Positions 24,671 to 36,900 of a stretch of DNA of 64,000 nt are shown in pieces. The stretch comes from Parelaphostrongylus tenuis (Eukaryota > Nematoda > Chromadorea > Rhabditida > Metastrongylidae), in assembly GCA_019055375.1 (NCBI GenBank), contig JAHQIW010004047.1, positions 186,001 through 250,000 on the forward strand, in the 5' to 3' direction. The translations under genes and the position numbers were made by a program. The notes under the pieces were generated by a model. That model was not told the origin of the DNA. It was given only the letters and a program-made list of their open reading frames with translations, and did no database searches. How positions within the stretch are numbered: the stretch's first letter is position 1; each line of letters opens with the position of its first letter.

Positions 24671-25010
24671 TATTATTATCATTACTGTTATTGAAATTAT
24701 CCAAGGATAAGGAGGACTGATTTTCACAAGGAGATTTTTGGCATTATTTGATAAAACCTTGATTCTAAGCAAGGTTTATGGCTACGAAAAGATTAAAGTT
24801 TACTGGAGGGACTTTTGTAAACGTGTTTTTATTGAAAACAACGCCAATTTGTCTTGAAATTTTTACTTTTTTAACACGAAAGCTGCATATTTGAGGAATA
24901 AATGACTGGTACATCTGGATTTATGCCCATGTCTAATGACAAAAGCCGACTTCGTAAAGTGCAAGCGAATATACGAGGCAATAGAAATATTTAGAGTCAC
25001 ATAAGTAAAA

Positions 25011-25292
25011 GGCGCATCCGCACAGTGGTTAGAGGTGCTTTGCGTCGCACACACGGTCGATGGTTCGATCTCCAGCTCATGGTTCAAAAGCCATCCATCT
25101 CCCCGGCAGTGGTCCCGGACTGGTCTCAGACTTGTCTGGGAGGATAAGCAGCACTGACGCGATACAGTGGGAGGCGACGGCGAGTCATTGTATAGGCCAG
25201 ATATGCATTCAGTCACTTCAAACGAAGTTACGAATGAAGTCGAATGCATGGCGTGCCCTCAGAGTTTGATCAACGCCGAGAGCTTCACCGTT
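25011..25292 (+). repeat. tRNA-headed SINE, family A copy 1
   Basis: Head GCACAGTGGTTAGAGGTGCT (A box) and GATGGTTCGATCTCCAGC (B box). The conserved body has TCTCAGACTTGTCTGGGAGG, AAGCAGCACTGAC, CGAGTCATTGTA, AGATATGCATTCAGTCAC and ATCAACGCCGAGAGCTT near the 3' end. Eight copies occur in the window. The minus-strand frames over it are repeat shadows. Confidence 0.8.
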
Positions 25293-25296
25293 CATC

Positions 25297-27535
25297 TAGG
25301 AAAAAGGAATTAAATGGGACATTAACCCTTCCCAAAAACGCGATGAAACCCAAGCGACAGGTGTTGGAATCAGCAGATCAAGCCGATCGTTGGCTCGTTG
25401 TTTCCGTTGTTCCCTGAGGGGATGGGCATGGACTATTAGTGGGTGATGACTGATTTCTAGAGAGAGAGAGGAGATCGATCTCGAAGCTCTTGGTCGTTCA
25501 GGTCGGATCGGAGGAGTGCTGTGCGGCTGCTAGCCGCTCACGTGCTCCACGGCCCCGCCACCGCCTCGTCGGCAGTGGTGGCGGTCCGCTCTTCTCCCTC
25601 GAGCATCGATTTCGTCGCCGTCGTTGTTCCGCAACCTCTCTCCCCCGTGGGGTCGGCGGGGGACCGGACCATCAACCCCCGTGGTTGGTGAAGGACCACA
25701 ATATCTGTGTTCCGGTTTCCCAGCAACATTCATAGCCAAATAGGAGTTTGCGGTCAAGCAGCCGACCACATTTTTTTGTTTTATGCCATCGTTTTATGCT
25801 TAAGAATCGGTTCTTCTCGAACCTCGATATTACCGATCAGTAAATTTTCCTTTTTTTTTATTTTTTTTCTTTTTTCCTTTTCTCCTCTCTTCGATTTTTC
25901 TTGATAATTAAGCTCACAACACGAGGCTCCCTTCTATGAGAGCTTTATTTGGCTAACGTCTCGACGTCTTCGTCTTCTTCAAAGGCTTTAAATGGAGAAT
26001 CGACTCATTCATCCATCGGCTATGAAAAAGACGAAGACGTCGACATTTTGGCTGACTAAAGATCTCGTGAAGAATTTCGTGGTATTAGCTCAATCATCCA
26101 ATGAAAATCTGTCATTTCATTAATTCATTTTCCAATTTCATCGTTTTTATCGCTAAAATTTCGTTGGAATAGTCTGTCGTTTCAGCCAAAAGCGTTTTTT
26201 GTAATGGACAAAAATTCATCGCTATCATCCTGATTTGTTCGAATTTCACTACGAAATCGATTCTGCAAAATTTTGAAGAATCTTTCTTCTTTTTTCTTTT
26301 CTTCTTCTTTTATCTTCTTTTATCTAGTTTTCTTTCTCTTCTTCTCTGCTCCTCTTTTTTTTCTTTTCTTTTTTTATAACTTTTTCTCGCTCCATTTCGT
26401 TTCATTAGAAGTCGTAGAATTGCAGTTATGTAGAAAATTTCCGTTTTTCAATTTTCTGTATATCTCCGTTTTACTTAAACGGTCATTTCTTCTGTGAGCG
26501 TTCCGTTTTTTTTTTCAAGACAGAATAGAATAATATTAGAATACTAGACAAAAAAGTATTGTAAACATATAAACAGAATGTTGGCAGAGAGTAAATAAAA
26601 TAGTAATAGTAATAAATACTCTAAAATTCCATGAATAACAGCTGTCTTTGCTAGAAAGTAGGCGCGTTCGTACATTCTTTTTCTTCCGTAACATCGTTAT
26701 ATTTATCTTTCCCTCTTTTTTTAGTTTTTTTTACTTTAGTTAAGTAACTTTTCTTAGGACTTTCTAGGAATTTAGGAAGTGCACATCACTGTCCGTCTTT
26801 TTTGCAAAAAAAAATCGAAGCGCTTTTATCCATGGAATTTTAACTTTTATCCCTTTGACGACCACCGCTGATAGGCAGTGCGGCGTCGCGGCGTCGTGCC
26901 GTCCTTTGCGCGACAGTCGTGGACAGGCTGCATCTGCATGTCTATGCGTGCATGTCTGCCTGTCTGCGCCTGCCTTCCAACTATACGCGGCGCCGCCATT
27001 ACAGTAACGGAGCGAGATTTGACGTCGCGCGACTGGGTACGAAACGTACCGTATGGTTCTTAAAGCGTAACTTTACTTTACTTATCCGTCTTCACGGTGT
27101 TTTTAACACTGTGCGGATCCCATTACTTCTTGCAAGCAACTGTTTTTTCACGTTCTTCCTAAGCTCTGTAGAATACTGGTTGAGCACGTCTCCTTGCAAT
27201 CTCGGGTATAGCCTGGCTGTGGCGTTCCATATGGCGTTCGATGTTGACTGCTGAAAAGAGTTAAAGGCTGGGGTTCGGCCCCGCGCGCTCCGTGACAAGC
27301 TACACAACCACTCTGCCATGGCGTTCCTATTCATCTGATTTAAGGATACGAAAAATTATAAATAAGTAGTGAATAGTGTTGACATCCACTGAATTTCACA
27401 TAAACGACTTCTTCTGTGAAAGATTACTGCTTTTTATACATGTTTAAATGAGATTCCAGTAATATCGTTAGTTACGGCACGAAGAGAGTTCTTTGCTCCA
27501 GTGATTCTTGTACTCTTTGCGATTTTTTCCAATTT
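25297..27535. other. Upstream region of CYLD: GC-rich islands and pyrimidine tracts
   Basis: 25480-25740 and 26870-27060 are strikingly GC-rich for this AT-rich window and contain short hairpins (CCGCCACC ... GTGGTGGCGG at 25555-25584). Pyrimidine tracts lie at 25845-25905 and 26275-26400. An inverted GGCTAACGTCTCGACGTCTT / AAAGACGAAGACGTCGACAT pair at 25955-26060 is a small family H foldback. No coding exon was identified. It may hold the promoter of CYLD. Confidence 0.4.
27069..27326 (-). repeat. SINE family B copy 4
   Basis: The best-preserved copy. Minus-strand head CATGGCAGAGTGGTTGTGTA, then CGGGGCCGAACCCCAGCC, body GGAACGCCACAGCCAGGCTA, then TGGGATCCGCACAGTG and a tail GTGAAGACGGATAAGTAAAG with the TAAAG unit repeated. 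The tail resembles the (TAAG)n end of the RTE relic at 5040. Confidence 0.7.
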
Positions 27536-27589
27536 TTGATGTGGTTTCCGTCGTTTGAATCGCTTCTATCACACTCTTTCCTTCTCCTA

Positions 27590-27647
27590 CTCTCTCTCTC
27601 TCTCTCTCTCATCTCATTCTCTCTCTCTCTCTCTCTTGAACAACTCG
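27590..27647. repeat. (CT)n microsatellite before CYLD
   Basis: An almost pure CT run, broken once by ATCTCATT, ends about 50 bases before the CYLD start codon and just before a possible acceptor (GATATTTCAG at 27657). It could be part of the promoter or of the pyrimidine tract for trans-splicing. Confidence 0.7.
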
Positions 27648-27698
27648 ATATTTCAGATTTTATTTACTGGTATTTCAAGAAACTCACAGTCTTACAAT

Positions 27699-30600
27699 AT
27701 GAATGGGTCAGATTGGTCGACTTCGCCGCGATACTTCTATGAGAATACGGGTCAATTCTACAGACCAAACAGCTCTACGATAGCTGAGAATCGGTATGGA
27801 ATCAGACGTTCTCCTCGGTTTTATTTGTATACTTCTTTTTATTTCTAAGATAAAGTAAGACATAGTGGTAAGGATAGTTTCATACAGAATCCTGAGAAAT
27901 TTCCCAGGACCCGACTATCTGTTAACTATGGGGCTTTTCATTAATGCCTAGATTTTTTTTGCAATTGAAACATAAGGTTGTTATTCTGTAGTTTATTCCA
28001 GTAGTCAACGTTTTGGCGGTTTTCCTTCTTTAGAGCCTGGGAAGAACGAATTTTACTACCCAGTTAGCTAAACATCTCCACTAGTTTAACGGCAAAACAT
28101 CACTAGACCTAGGTTCTTGGGAAATCATTCAAACAAATGAACGGAAAATCACCAAATCAACTGTTGAAAAGAATTGAAGCTTGACGAGAAAGTATATTCT
28201 TTCTTGGGGCTGTTATAGCGCAGGGGTTAGAGGTGCCCCTCAACACACCTTTGCTTGTTCATTGCCCTTGTCCCTCGAGCAAATCAGGCCCACTATCTTT
28301 CACTAGGAAGAGAATGCCAAGGCCGGCTAATCCGCAAGAATGAAAGAGTTCATTTATAAGCTCTTGATATTTTTTGGGGAGAGAATGCCTAAGGAAGGAT
28401 AAAGACTTCGATTTGATATCCTAATGAGCTCAACACCTAAGCGTATGCACGTAGTAAGATCGCTGGTGCTTGAATGAGTCTTATGGCTAATGCTTTTTTC
28501 AAGAATTAGTCCAACATTCCACCATTTCAGCCTTTTCTTTTCTATCTTCATAATATTTTTCTGCGTCCATAGACTAGAAAAGGCTTTCGTAGTGTTTCGT
28601 AGGACGGTGATTTTTTTATTGTACTTTTTAGAATGCCAATGACTAACGAACCGCGTGTGATACCGATACGCCGAATCGACTCCGGTCATGACTATTATCG
28701 AGGAATTTCTTCGTCGTCATCCCAGTTGTCAGTTTTAGAGAATTTTCGGTTCCTTACAAATATATAATCTTTTTCGGTTACTTTTTGAACAGTAATTCTC
28801 ATTGAAGGAATAGGTTGTGTAGAAAGTTCGTCCGCTTTGGTTTTTCAGTATAATTTTTGCAATGAAAATGCATAATTTTGGTGTTGTTCAACTGCGTATT
28901 TCCTTGCCAACATCTTGGTATACAACTTGCCTGTACTTGCTTTGAAATGGAGCTGTCTTAGGAACAAATTCGCTTGCTATCCATGAACGAATGGTGCGTA
29001 GGTGAAGGTGTTAGTGAAACGGCGCGCAAGATTAACAGAGTCTCCTGTGGACGCCGCGAGCGTGAGTGATCTTCCAGACTGTCTTCTCCAGCTCTGGACT
29101 TCGCAAACCACTTCCTCATCCTCCTCATCCGTTTCTGCAGCCGCATCATCGCGCCAAGCTCCATCAATCTTGCGCGCCGCTTCATTAGCATTTTCCCTCC
29201 GCGCCATTCATGGATGAGTAGCAAGCGAATTTGTTCCCAAGACAGCTCTACCTCAAAGCAAGCATAGGCAAGTTGTATACCAGAATGTTCGCAAGAAAAT
29301 ACGCAATGAACAATACCAATACCATTCAATTGTATTGCAAGATCATATCAAAAAACCAAATGGCGCGAACTTTTCACACAACCTATTACTTAAAAACCCG
29401 ACTGTCTTTAATTTGGGTATCACCAATCAGTGGTAGTTTTTATGATTCAGCTAATACCAAGGCGCTGATATGAATGTTTATTCGGCTAACGTTTCGACGT
29501 GTTCAGCTTCTTCAGAGCCGATGATGAGAGTCGATTGTCCATAGTCGACATCACTCCACCTCTAAACAATTGACTAGAATCATTGGATCTGAAGAGGACA
29601 AATACGTTGAAACGTCAACCGACTATATCTCCATCTATCTGAAATGTTTCTCGCTTAGCATTGGGCTCTGTTCAAGCTATCTCTTTTAAGTTACGACAAC
29701 GAACCCGAATCATGGAAAGAATTGTGTTATGATAGGAGACGAAAGCCTGAGCTGTTCAGTACCTATGATGAATATTTTATGGATCATATACGTGAGAAAG
29801 AATTGCAAAAAGAGCGAGAAACCCGCCATCGTAATCGTCTACAGCACTCGGCGCCGGCAAGAAGTCAGAGTTCTCACGCGGTGGCCGTCTATGACAGAAC
29901 ATTTCGGTATGTTCTGTTATCACCTGTTTTTCCACTTTCTGAGGAAAATGGTCGTATCTCTCAAGTTAGTATTTAATTTAGGGTTGACGATCCGGCTAGC
30001 ACAGGTGGAGTCATGGTAGGTGACCGATGTGCCTGGATTTCGGATGGAGTCGCCCATAAAGGCACAATCAAATTCATTGGTCATCTGAAAGGTCATAGCA
30101 ATTTATATGCCGGTATCGACTTTGTAAGTTCCTTATTTCTTCCTACTACTTTATGTTTTAGAACAGTGCTCTATTTTACGTTCCAGTTAGCACCAAAAAC
30201 TTTTCTGGCAGTATTTTTTATTTGAGGCATTTTTTTATAAAATCTTCCTACTTTTCTCTTTGCTCAGCCTTTTATTTTGTTCCCATTGAGCACCTATAGC
30301 GTTCAGTTGTTCTTGTCAATTTCAGGATGAAAAAGTCGGGAAGGGAACTGGCGTTTTTCAAGGTGAAGTTCTCTTCCAAACACCTGAAAATCACGCTGGC
30401 TTTGTTCTCCTGTCTGCTCTTGAAATCCTTCCTCGTTACCCTGCTATCAGTGATAATTCAAATACTAAACACATTTCAGCGGTTCAAAAGCAGGTATCTT
30501 CTTGTTGTTTCACTTATTTTATGTGTTACTCATTTTTATAGTTGCTACTATGTGAAGTAGGAAATCTCTTGGTTCTTGTTTCTCACGTAGATCGCTAATT

Positions 30601-30898
30601 TCCCGTTTTTGTACAAGGTTTTTTTTACTTTGGTGTAGTGGTAGCTCACGTCCTCGGTATGGGTGAGGCGCGGGTTCGAGTCCCGTCTGAGGTCGTAGTT
30701 CTGCTTACCACTCAATTCTCACAAGTGTACATCATAACACTGCGAAAAAGACAGTAAGAAGCATAGAAATTTCGGGTGTTTCTTCGGTTAGGATTAGGTT
30801 GTTTCGTTTTTGGTTATCTATGTACATATAAGTATATGCATGTATATGCTTGGGCCCATGTGTGTACACGTACATATATATGCATATACGTGTACATG

Positions 30899-30935
<37 letters not shown>

Positions 30936-33900
30936 CGTGTATATATGCAATTACGTAAACTTATGTATATATGCATATATATATGTACATATGTATATAT
31001 ATACATATTTATGTACATATATCTACCTCTCAGTTTCAAGTATTTTAGACTTCAGCAGAGTCTTTGCGCGACATACCATGCCCTCCTCCTGTGCCTCCGC
31101 GACCTACTATGAGGGCTGAAGATTATATGATTGATTCGTTCAGTGTTGGTAAGCGATGTTTTTGAAATTCTATCATCATTTTTATTTTACTCGATCCGTT
31201 ATCACAATACATTGTGATCTCAGCAGTTGCACTCCATTCGTTTCCTCGCATTCGTGCTCCACAAAAGTCTGAGAGTTTCACAAATTGCTTCGTCTTATTC
31301 TTAAAGATTTCGTTTTCTTTATGAATGTCGTAGATTGCTGCTCGGGACGATTCTTCTTGCAAAGTCGGGGGTAGCCGAGCTAAGAGGTCCATTCTTTTGA
31401 TTGCAAGAAAGTGTTGTGGAAGAGAATTGAGCCGGCACATGCACCACTTATCATCTCGCTTTTTGATAATTTCATCACTAATCACTGCACTATCCCGCGC
31501 CCGACTTTACATTATTGGTTCAAAGAGTAAAACAATCTCGCTTAATCAACATATTTTAGGAAGTTGTGTGGAAGTTTGTCATTTGGGCGCATGCCGATCG
31601 GGAGTGATCCGTTGGATTGGCGATGCATTGAGTCAAGACTACGATCACATCGAGAGAAGCGCCGTAGTTGAATTAGTGGGTTCCATCCTGATTGGGTTGA
31701 TTAATGCAAGGCTCTTATTGCTTCTTCCTTGTGAAATCTTCAAAATAGGCGTCCACATCCACAGCAGCTCTGTGATTGTCTATTTCAAAGACTGTGTCCT
31801 GCAAATATCATTTTGAGGATGATGTTTGTCCGTCAGGATGGCGTCCGGCCCATAATGCACCGATGTCAAGCGCTGCCGATATCGTCAATGGTGTGCTTGT
31901 GCCGACCACAGCGCTCCGAAGAGATCGTCGTATCGTCGATCAGTCCTCATCAAATGACAGCTGTGGCTCACCTGTTGAAGGTTTCTGCTTAACTATATTA
32001 GCTTTATTCTGAGCCCTTTTTAGAAGTCGTGCACTTTGTGGATGCAGAATAATTTCGAAACCTTTTCAACTAAACAGGCCTTATCACATTAACTTCCGAT
32101 AAACATTCGATAATTCATTTACCACGACTTTAGAATGGTGCTTAGTTCCCAAAAGTTTAGCGAAAAGTTCTGCCCCTTTGGAAAGATCTTCGAATTTGTT
32201 GCATTCAGAAGCAGGCCGTCTTTAGAAGGTCGTTTATGTGGTCCTCTAACGTTTACGAAGAATAGATCTCTGACGGAAATATTTTATGAATTTTGAACTA
32301 ATTTGTTGATTTCTTTGCCTTTCATTTTAATACTAAGACATTGTAAGTTCAATTTTCAACATATTTTCCAAATTTCTTCTTCGGTGATTTTGAAGAACTT
32401 AGATTTGTTTCAATTTTACTCGACTTCTGTAGCCACAATATCGAATCTCTCAAGTCTTCCTCGTCGTCCATATCAAAGTCTGGCAGCAAAGTTTCGCTTG
32501 TTACTCTATATGAATCCTATGGCACTGTACAACTAGCCTTCTCCATTGTGAGCGAAACTGCTGGTTTTACTAAGATTTATCTCCTTGCTACACAAAGCGT
32601 CATCACATTCACTGTGTGGATCCCAGCACTTCTTGCATTCGAATCGTTTCCTGGCATTCATCTTCTACAAAGTCCTTCAATTTTTGCCTGTTGCGTCGGT
32701 TGGTGATTGAGATTTCCATATTCACGATCCTCCTCGCAACCCTGGTAACCGAGCTAAGACGTTCCATAAGGTGTTCGTTAGTTGACTGCAAGAGATTGTT
32801 GGGGAGATCGAACCAACGTCGTGTTTATTACCTGGCTTCCTGATACGCGATTTTACTAAGCTATGCGCTACTGCCCCCTCCAACCAACTGCTGGTTTCTT
32901 CTGAGTAATTCGCATGTAATGGAATTGTTTGCCCCTGTTCTTGACATAGTACGTTTGTGAAACATGTTGAATTAATCGTCAGTGCGGGTCGAGACGATTT
33001 CTTTTGCAGTTTTTACGGTAGACGAGCTAAGACGATTGCAGTTGATTGATTGCAAGGTAATGCTGGGGGGAGGGGGTGATCGAACCAGCGCCTTGCTTAT
33101 CAATTGCTTCCTGATACATTGCATCACTAACTACTGTGCTTATCCGTCTCCATTTATATGGTTCTTTGATTTAATAATTTTATTTTACTGTCCGTTCAAA
33201 ACACCACATGCTTGAGTCTGCTTTACACAACACTTCCTAAAATTATGTATTTCAACAAATCCAGTCGTATAAAAGTGGTTATCTCGTTTACATTAGAAAC
33301 AGCAGCAAGTAAATATCTGAGTGTAGGGAAAGGAAGCTTCTATCCTACTGGTATATATTTATGGTTTTATTGATTGAATCCGTTTCACTGATTTCTGCGA
33401 ATACAAAGTGATTTAGTGCGGACGGACTTTGGAAGCGTCGACAGTGGAGTTGAATCGTCAAAATGTGATCCTTGTCTGATTACTGACGATCTGATCGGAC
33501 GGATGAAAGGTATTCAGGGACATCGCAATAGCTGTTATCTCGACGCAACTCTGTACGCGATGTTCGTTCAGAGCACCGCGTTTGACAGGTTGGATTTCTT
33601 CTATGATCATAGTCTAAGTTATCTAAACTTGTTACTCTTTCTCCTCTCTAATGTTTTTTATATGAATATGATGTTGTACCGCGCCTCAATTATTGGGTTA
33701 TCGCATAGTTTTTTTCGTGTTATTATTTTAACTACTTTTTTCTCTAATTCAGTTCACGTTATTGCCGAAAACTTTAGTATGTTGAAGAATGCTCTAGTAG
33801 TCTTGGAAACCTAAGATTTAGAGCTTTGGAGCTTTGGATCTTTGGAAACATAAAGAGGGCAAAGACCTGCCAGCTCTATCAAAACCCGAACTCCATGCTC

Positions 33901-36900
33901 TCGTTTTCTGGAATTGTCAGGGCATGTTTTTTTCGAAAATTGCTCGACAACATACAAAATCATTGCCTACGTCTTCGCTGAACAATCCTGGAAATTGACC
34001 GTAGCAGTATGAGAGAAGCATCTACTCAGTGTCGCCCTTCTCAAGGACAACGCTTACCTCACATTGGAAAGTCAAGTGGTCACATTCTGGAGAAATTGGG
34101 CTGGTCCATGGTGCCACATTCACCCCCTATATCCCTGATATTACCCCCTCTGATTATGATCCCTTCCGCACCCTGAAACAACATCCAGGAAAAAACTTCA
34201 AAGACTACAACCAGCTCAAAAGATCCGTCGACTTCTCTGATCGCCAGCCCCATTATTTCTCAAAAAGGGGTACCTAATCCTTCCTAAGCATTTGCTTGCA
34301 TACCATTGATCATGATGGTGATCATATTGTTATTTGGTTTATCTTTATAAATAACAAATCTTGAAAATGGCGAAACGCGAGAGGAAATAAGGGTTAACCC
34401 AATACGTATCCGAGAATTTTGAACGATACAGAACTGTAAACCTCAGTCGGAAGTGAGACCCGCGTCCCACCCTTTCTCAGGCGTCTGCAGTACCGAAACT
34501 CCTGTTCTGCTAACACTCCTTGCTAATCACTCTTCAATATGTGGCTATAATATCATAAAACTGCTCCAAAGCGGTAAAATAAAGAGCTCTTGTACATTAT
34601 ACCTCTATTTTATCATTCCACGGTGTCTCTTTTTTTTTTCTTTTAACTTCTGTCTCATTCATTTTTATACGGAGGAATGTGGTGTAATAATAGGTTGTTG
34701 GATCGGCCTGCAACTAAGGACGATATCCCACAATATCGAGAGTTTCAAAGGCTTTTAGCTACTGAAGTCGTATATCCTTTGAGAAAGTGAGTTCTTTTTT
34801 ATCCTTAAGAGCTAGACGCCTGTAACATTTTAATTAGCTTTTTTACACAACTTGTATTTTTGAGTTCACTGTAGGATACTGGTGTGGTAAAGGATTGTTC
34901 TTTGGATAAAACATGATCCAATGTTTTTATCATATGTGGAGGAAGTTATAAAAGAAAATCCTAATTTTAATGGCCTTCACTTTCTCTAGTGAGCCTCCAC
35001 TATTGAATGAAAAAGGGAAATAAACTCCTTTCTATGTTTGCATAATTACTCCAATAATCAGTAGATATCCGACCAGACTGAATGACATGCACAAGCTGTG
35101 CAGTTAAAAGAGGATAAAACTTTCGGTGTTGATCAGTTTCTGAGGGACGTGCTTTGCATTTGACTCTGTCAAGCATCGGATGAGGTGATTGAATGCATAC
35201 CTGCCGTTACAATGAGTCGCGATGGCTTATTGATGTATCAGTCACTGCACTATGCTTCCAGACAAGTCTGATATCAATTCACCGACCTCCCGACACCGGA
35301 AGGATTCAAGCTCTGTAAGCCCTGTGCGCTGGGTCGAGCCATCGACCACATGTGTGTTTTAGGGTTCCTCTAATCACTGCGCTACACGCTCCCCTATATT
35401 CACAAATAATTACAAATTTGCAACATTGTCCCATTATGAGTTTGAGCAGTTCCAGGTTCCATTATGTTCGTGCAGACCACATCATGAAAGTCCGTGAGTT
35501 GCTCTCGAAAGCGTTGCCAAATATGCGTGGACTGACCAATGAGGAGAAAGATCCAGAGGAGGTGTTAATTGCGCTTCTCGGTTCTCTACTTAAAGCACCG
35601 CCTCTAGTCGAACTAATGTAATGCTTTTGTCATTAGTGGTAAGATAAACTTCTCTCATCTAGTGTTAAACATCGTTTCAGAAATCTTAAGGACAACAAAG
35701 TAGATCGCACCTATCTGTGTCCTCTAATTGTTGATGACTGGACGGCCGGAGTAGCGACGACGCAACATCTTTTGGACCGATCGTTTCGTTCGGCAAATGT
35801 GAAATTCGCTTATCCACCAAAAACCTTGATTCTACAGGTTTCTTTTGTTTCTTGTTTGAAGGCAGTGTTTGTGTAGAACGACATTAAATAATGTCTTCTA
35901 ATGTTTGTACCTTATCTTATGCATTTATTTCCTCAATAATTAGATGAAGGCGAATTAAACCATTTACAGCTACCACGTTACGGCCAACAAAAGCTCTTTG
36001 ACAAGATCTTGCCGCTCGAACATATCGAAATTACTGGGCTGGTCAACAATGGTAAGGTTGTTTCTATAGATTTCTGCCTCCGATCTTATGTTCGGTTCTT
36101 TGCAGCAACGCAGGCATGCTACGGGTGTGGTAAACCGGCCGAAGGAATGTGTCCCGAATGTTTCTTATGCAAGAGAGTTACTCTATCAGAGGTACTTGTT
36201 CGAATTTTTTTGGCCCTTCAGCGATGTTCTATTGCTTTTCTTTTTCTCTTTTATTTTTCTTGATATCGTTAAGGATGTAGCGTTCTTTACTCTATTACTC
36301 TATTTGATCCGTATCACAGTTTTCTTTTCTACTGTGCGGATCCAAGTTCTTGTATTCAATTCGTCTCCTTGCGTTCATAGCTTGATTGAGGATTCCTCTT
36401 CTTTCTGATCTCGTAGAATACTGATTGAGCACATCTCACATTCTCGAGGAAAGCGGGGCTGAGTCGTTCACTGTTGATTGCTGGAGAGTTTTAGAAAGGA
36501 GTCAACATCGTGTCGAGCCGCGTCGAGTACCCCTCGACCACATGTCCTCATAGTGTTCTGTGATGAGTAATCAGGCCGTTTAACCTAGCCACTTTGCTTG
36601 GATACATTAATCTCTTGAATAGGATGCCTGCATGGCCTTGTAGTGTTACCCATAAGTATTTCAATTTCCAAGTGTTGTCTCAAAAGCAAGATTATTTCCA
36701 AATGTCTAGAGTGCACAATGCTGGCATATGAGTATGTTCACCTATATTCTGTAATACATAATTTAGGCACTCTTTCGAGTAGAGCGTAAGATTCTCAACG
36801 TGGTTAAAAAACAGCACGTAAAGGGTTTTGTTCTTATTTACGCACGAAGCTCTTGCTTTTTTAACCTTTGTTGAGCTTTATGAGCATCATATGTGCTCCC

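Noticed and set aside
24863..25249. 128-codon minus frame, and similar frames near 40174, 44743 and 57661
   Set aside because: All lie antisense across family A SINE copies and share peptide text only because the repeat is shared.
26273..26497. Phe/Ser-rich open frame that looks like a membrane protein
   Set aside because: It is the translation of a pyrimidine tract.
28958..29329. 123-codon minus frame as a separate gene
   Set aside because: It is the mariner HTH region plus antisense of its inverted copy, inside the hairpin element.
30640..30700. tRNA gene candidate in CYLD intron 4
   Set aside because: Acceptor and T arms pair, but the anticodon loop is too long and six related copies occur. 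Listed as a tRNA-like repeat.
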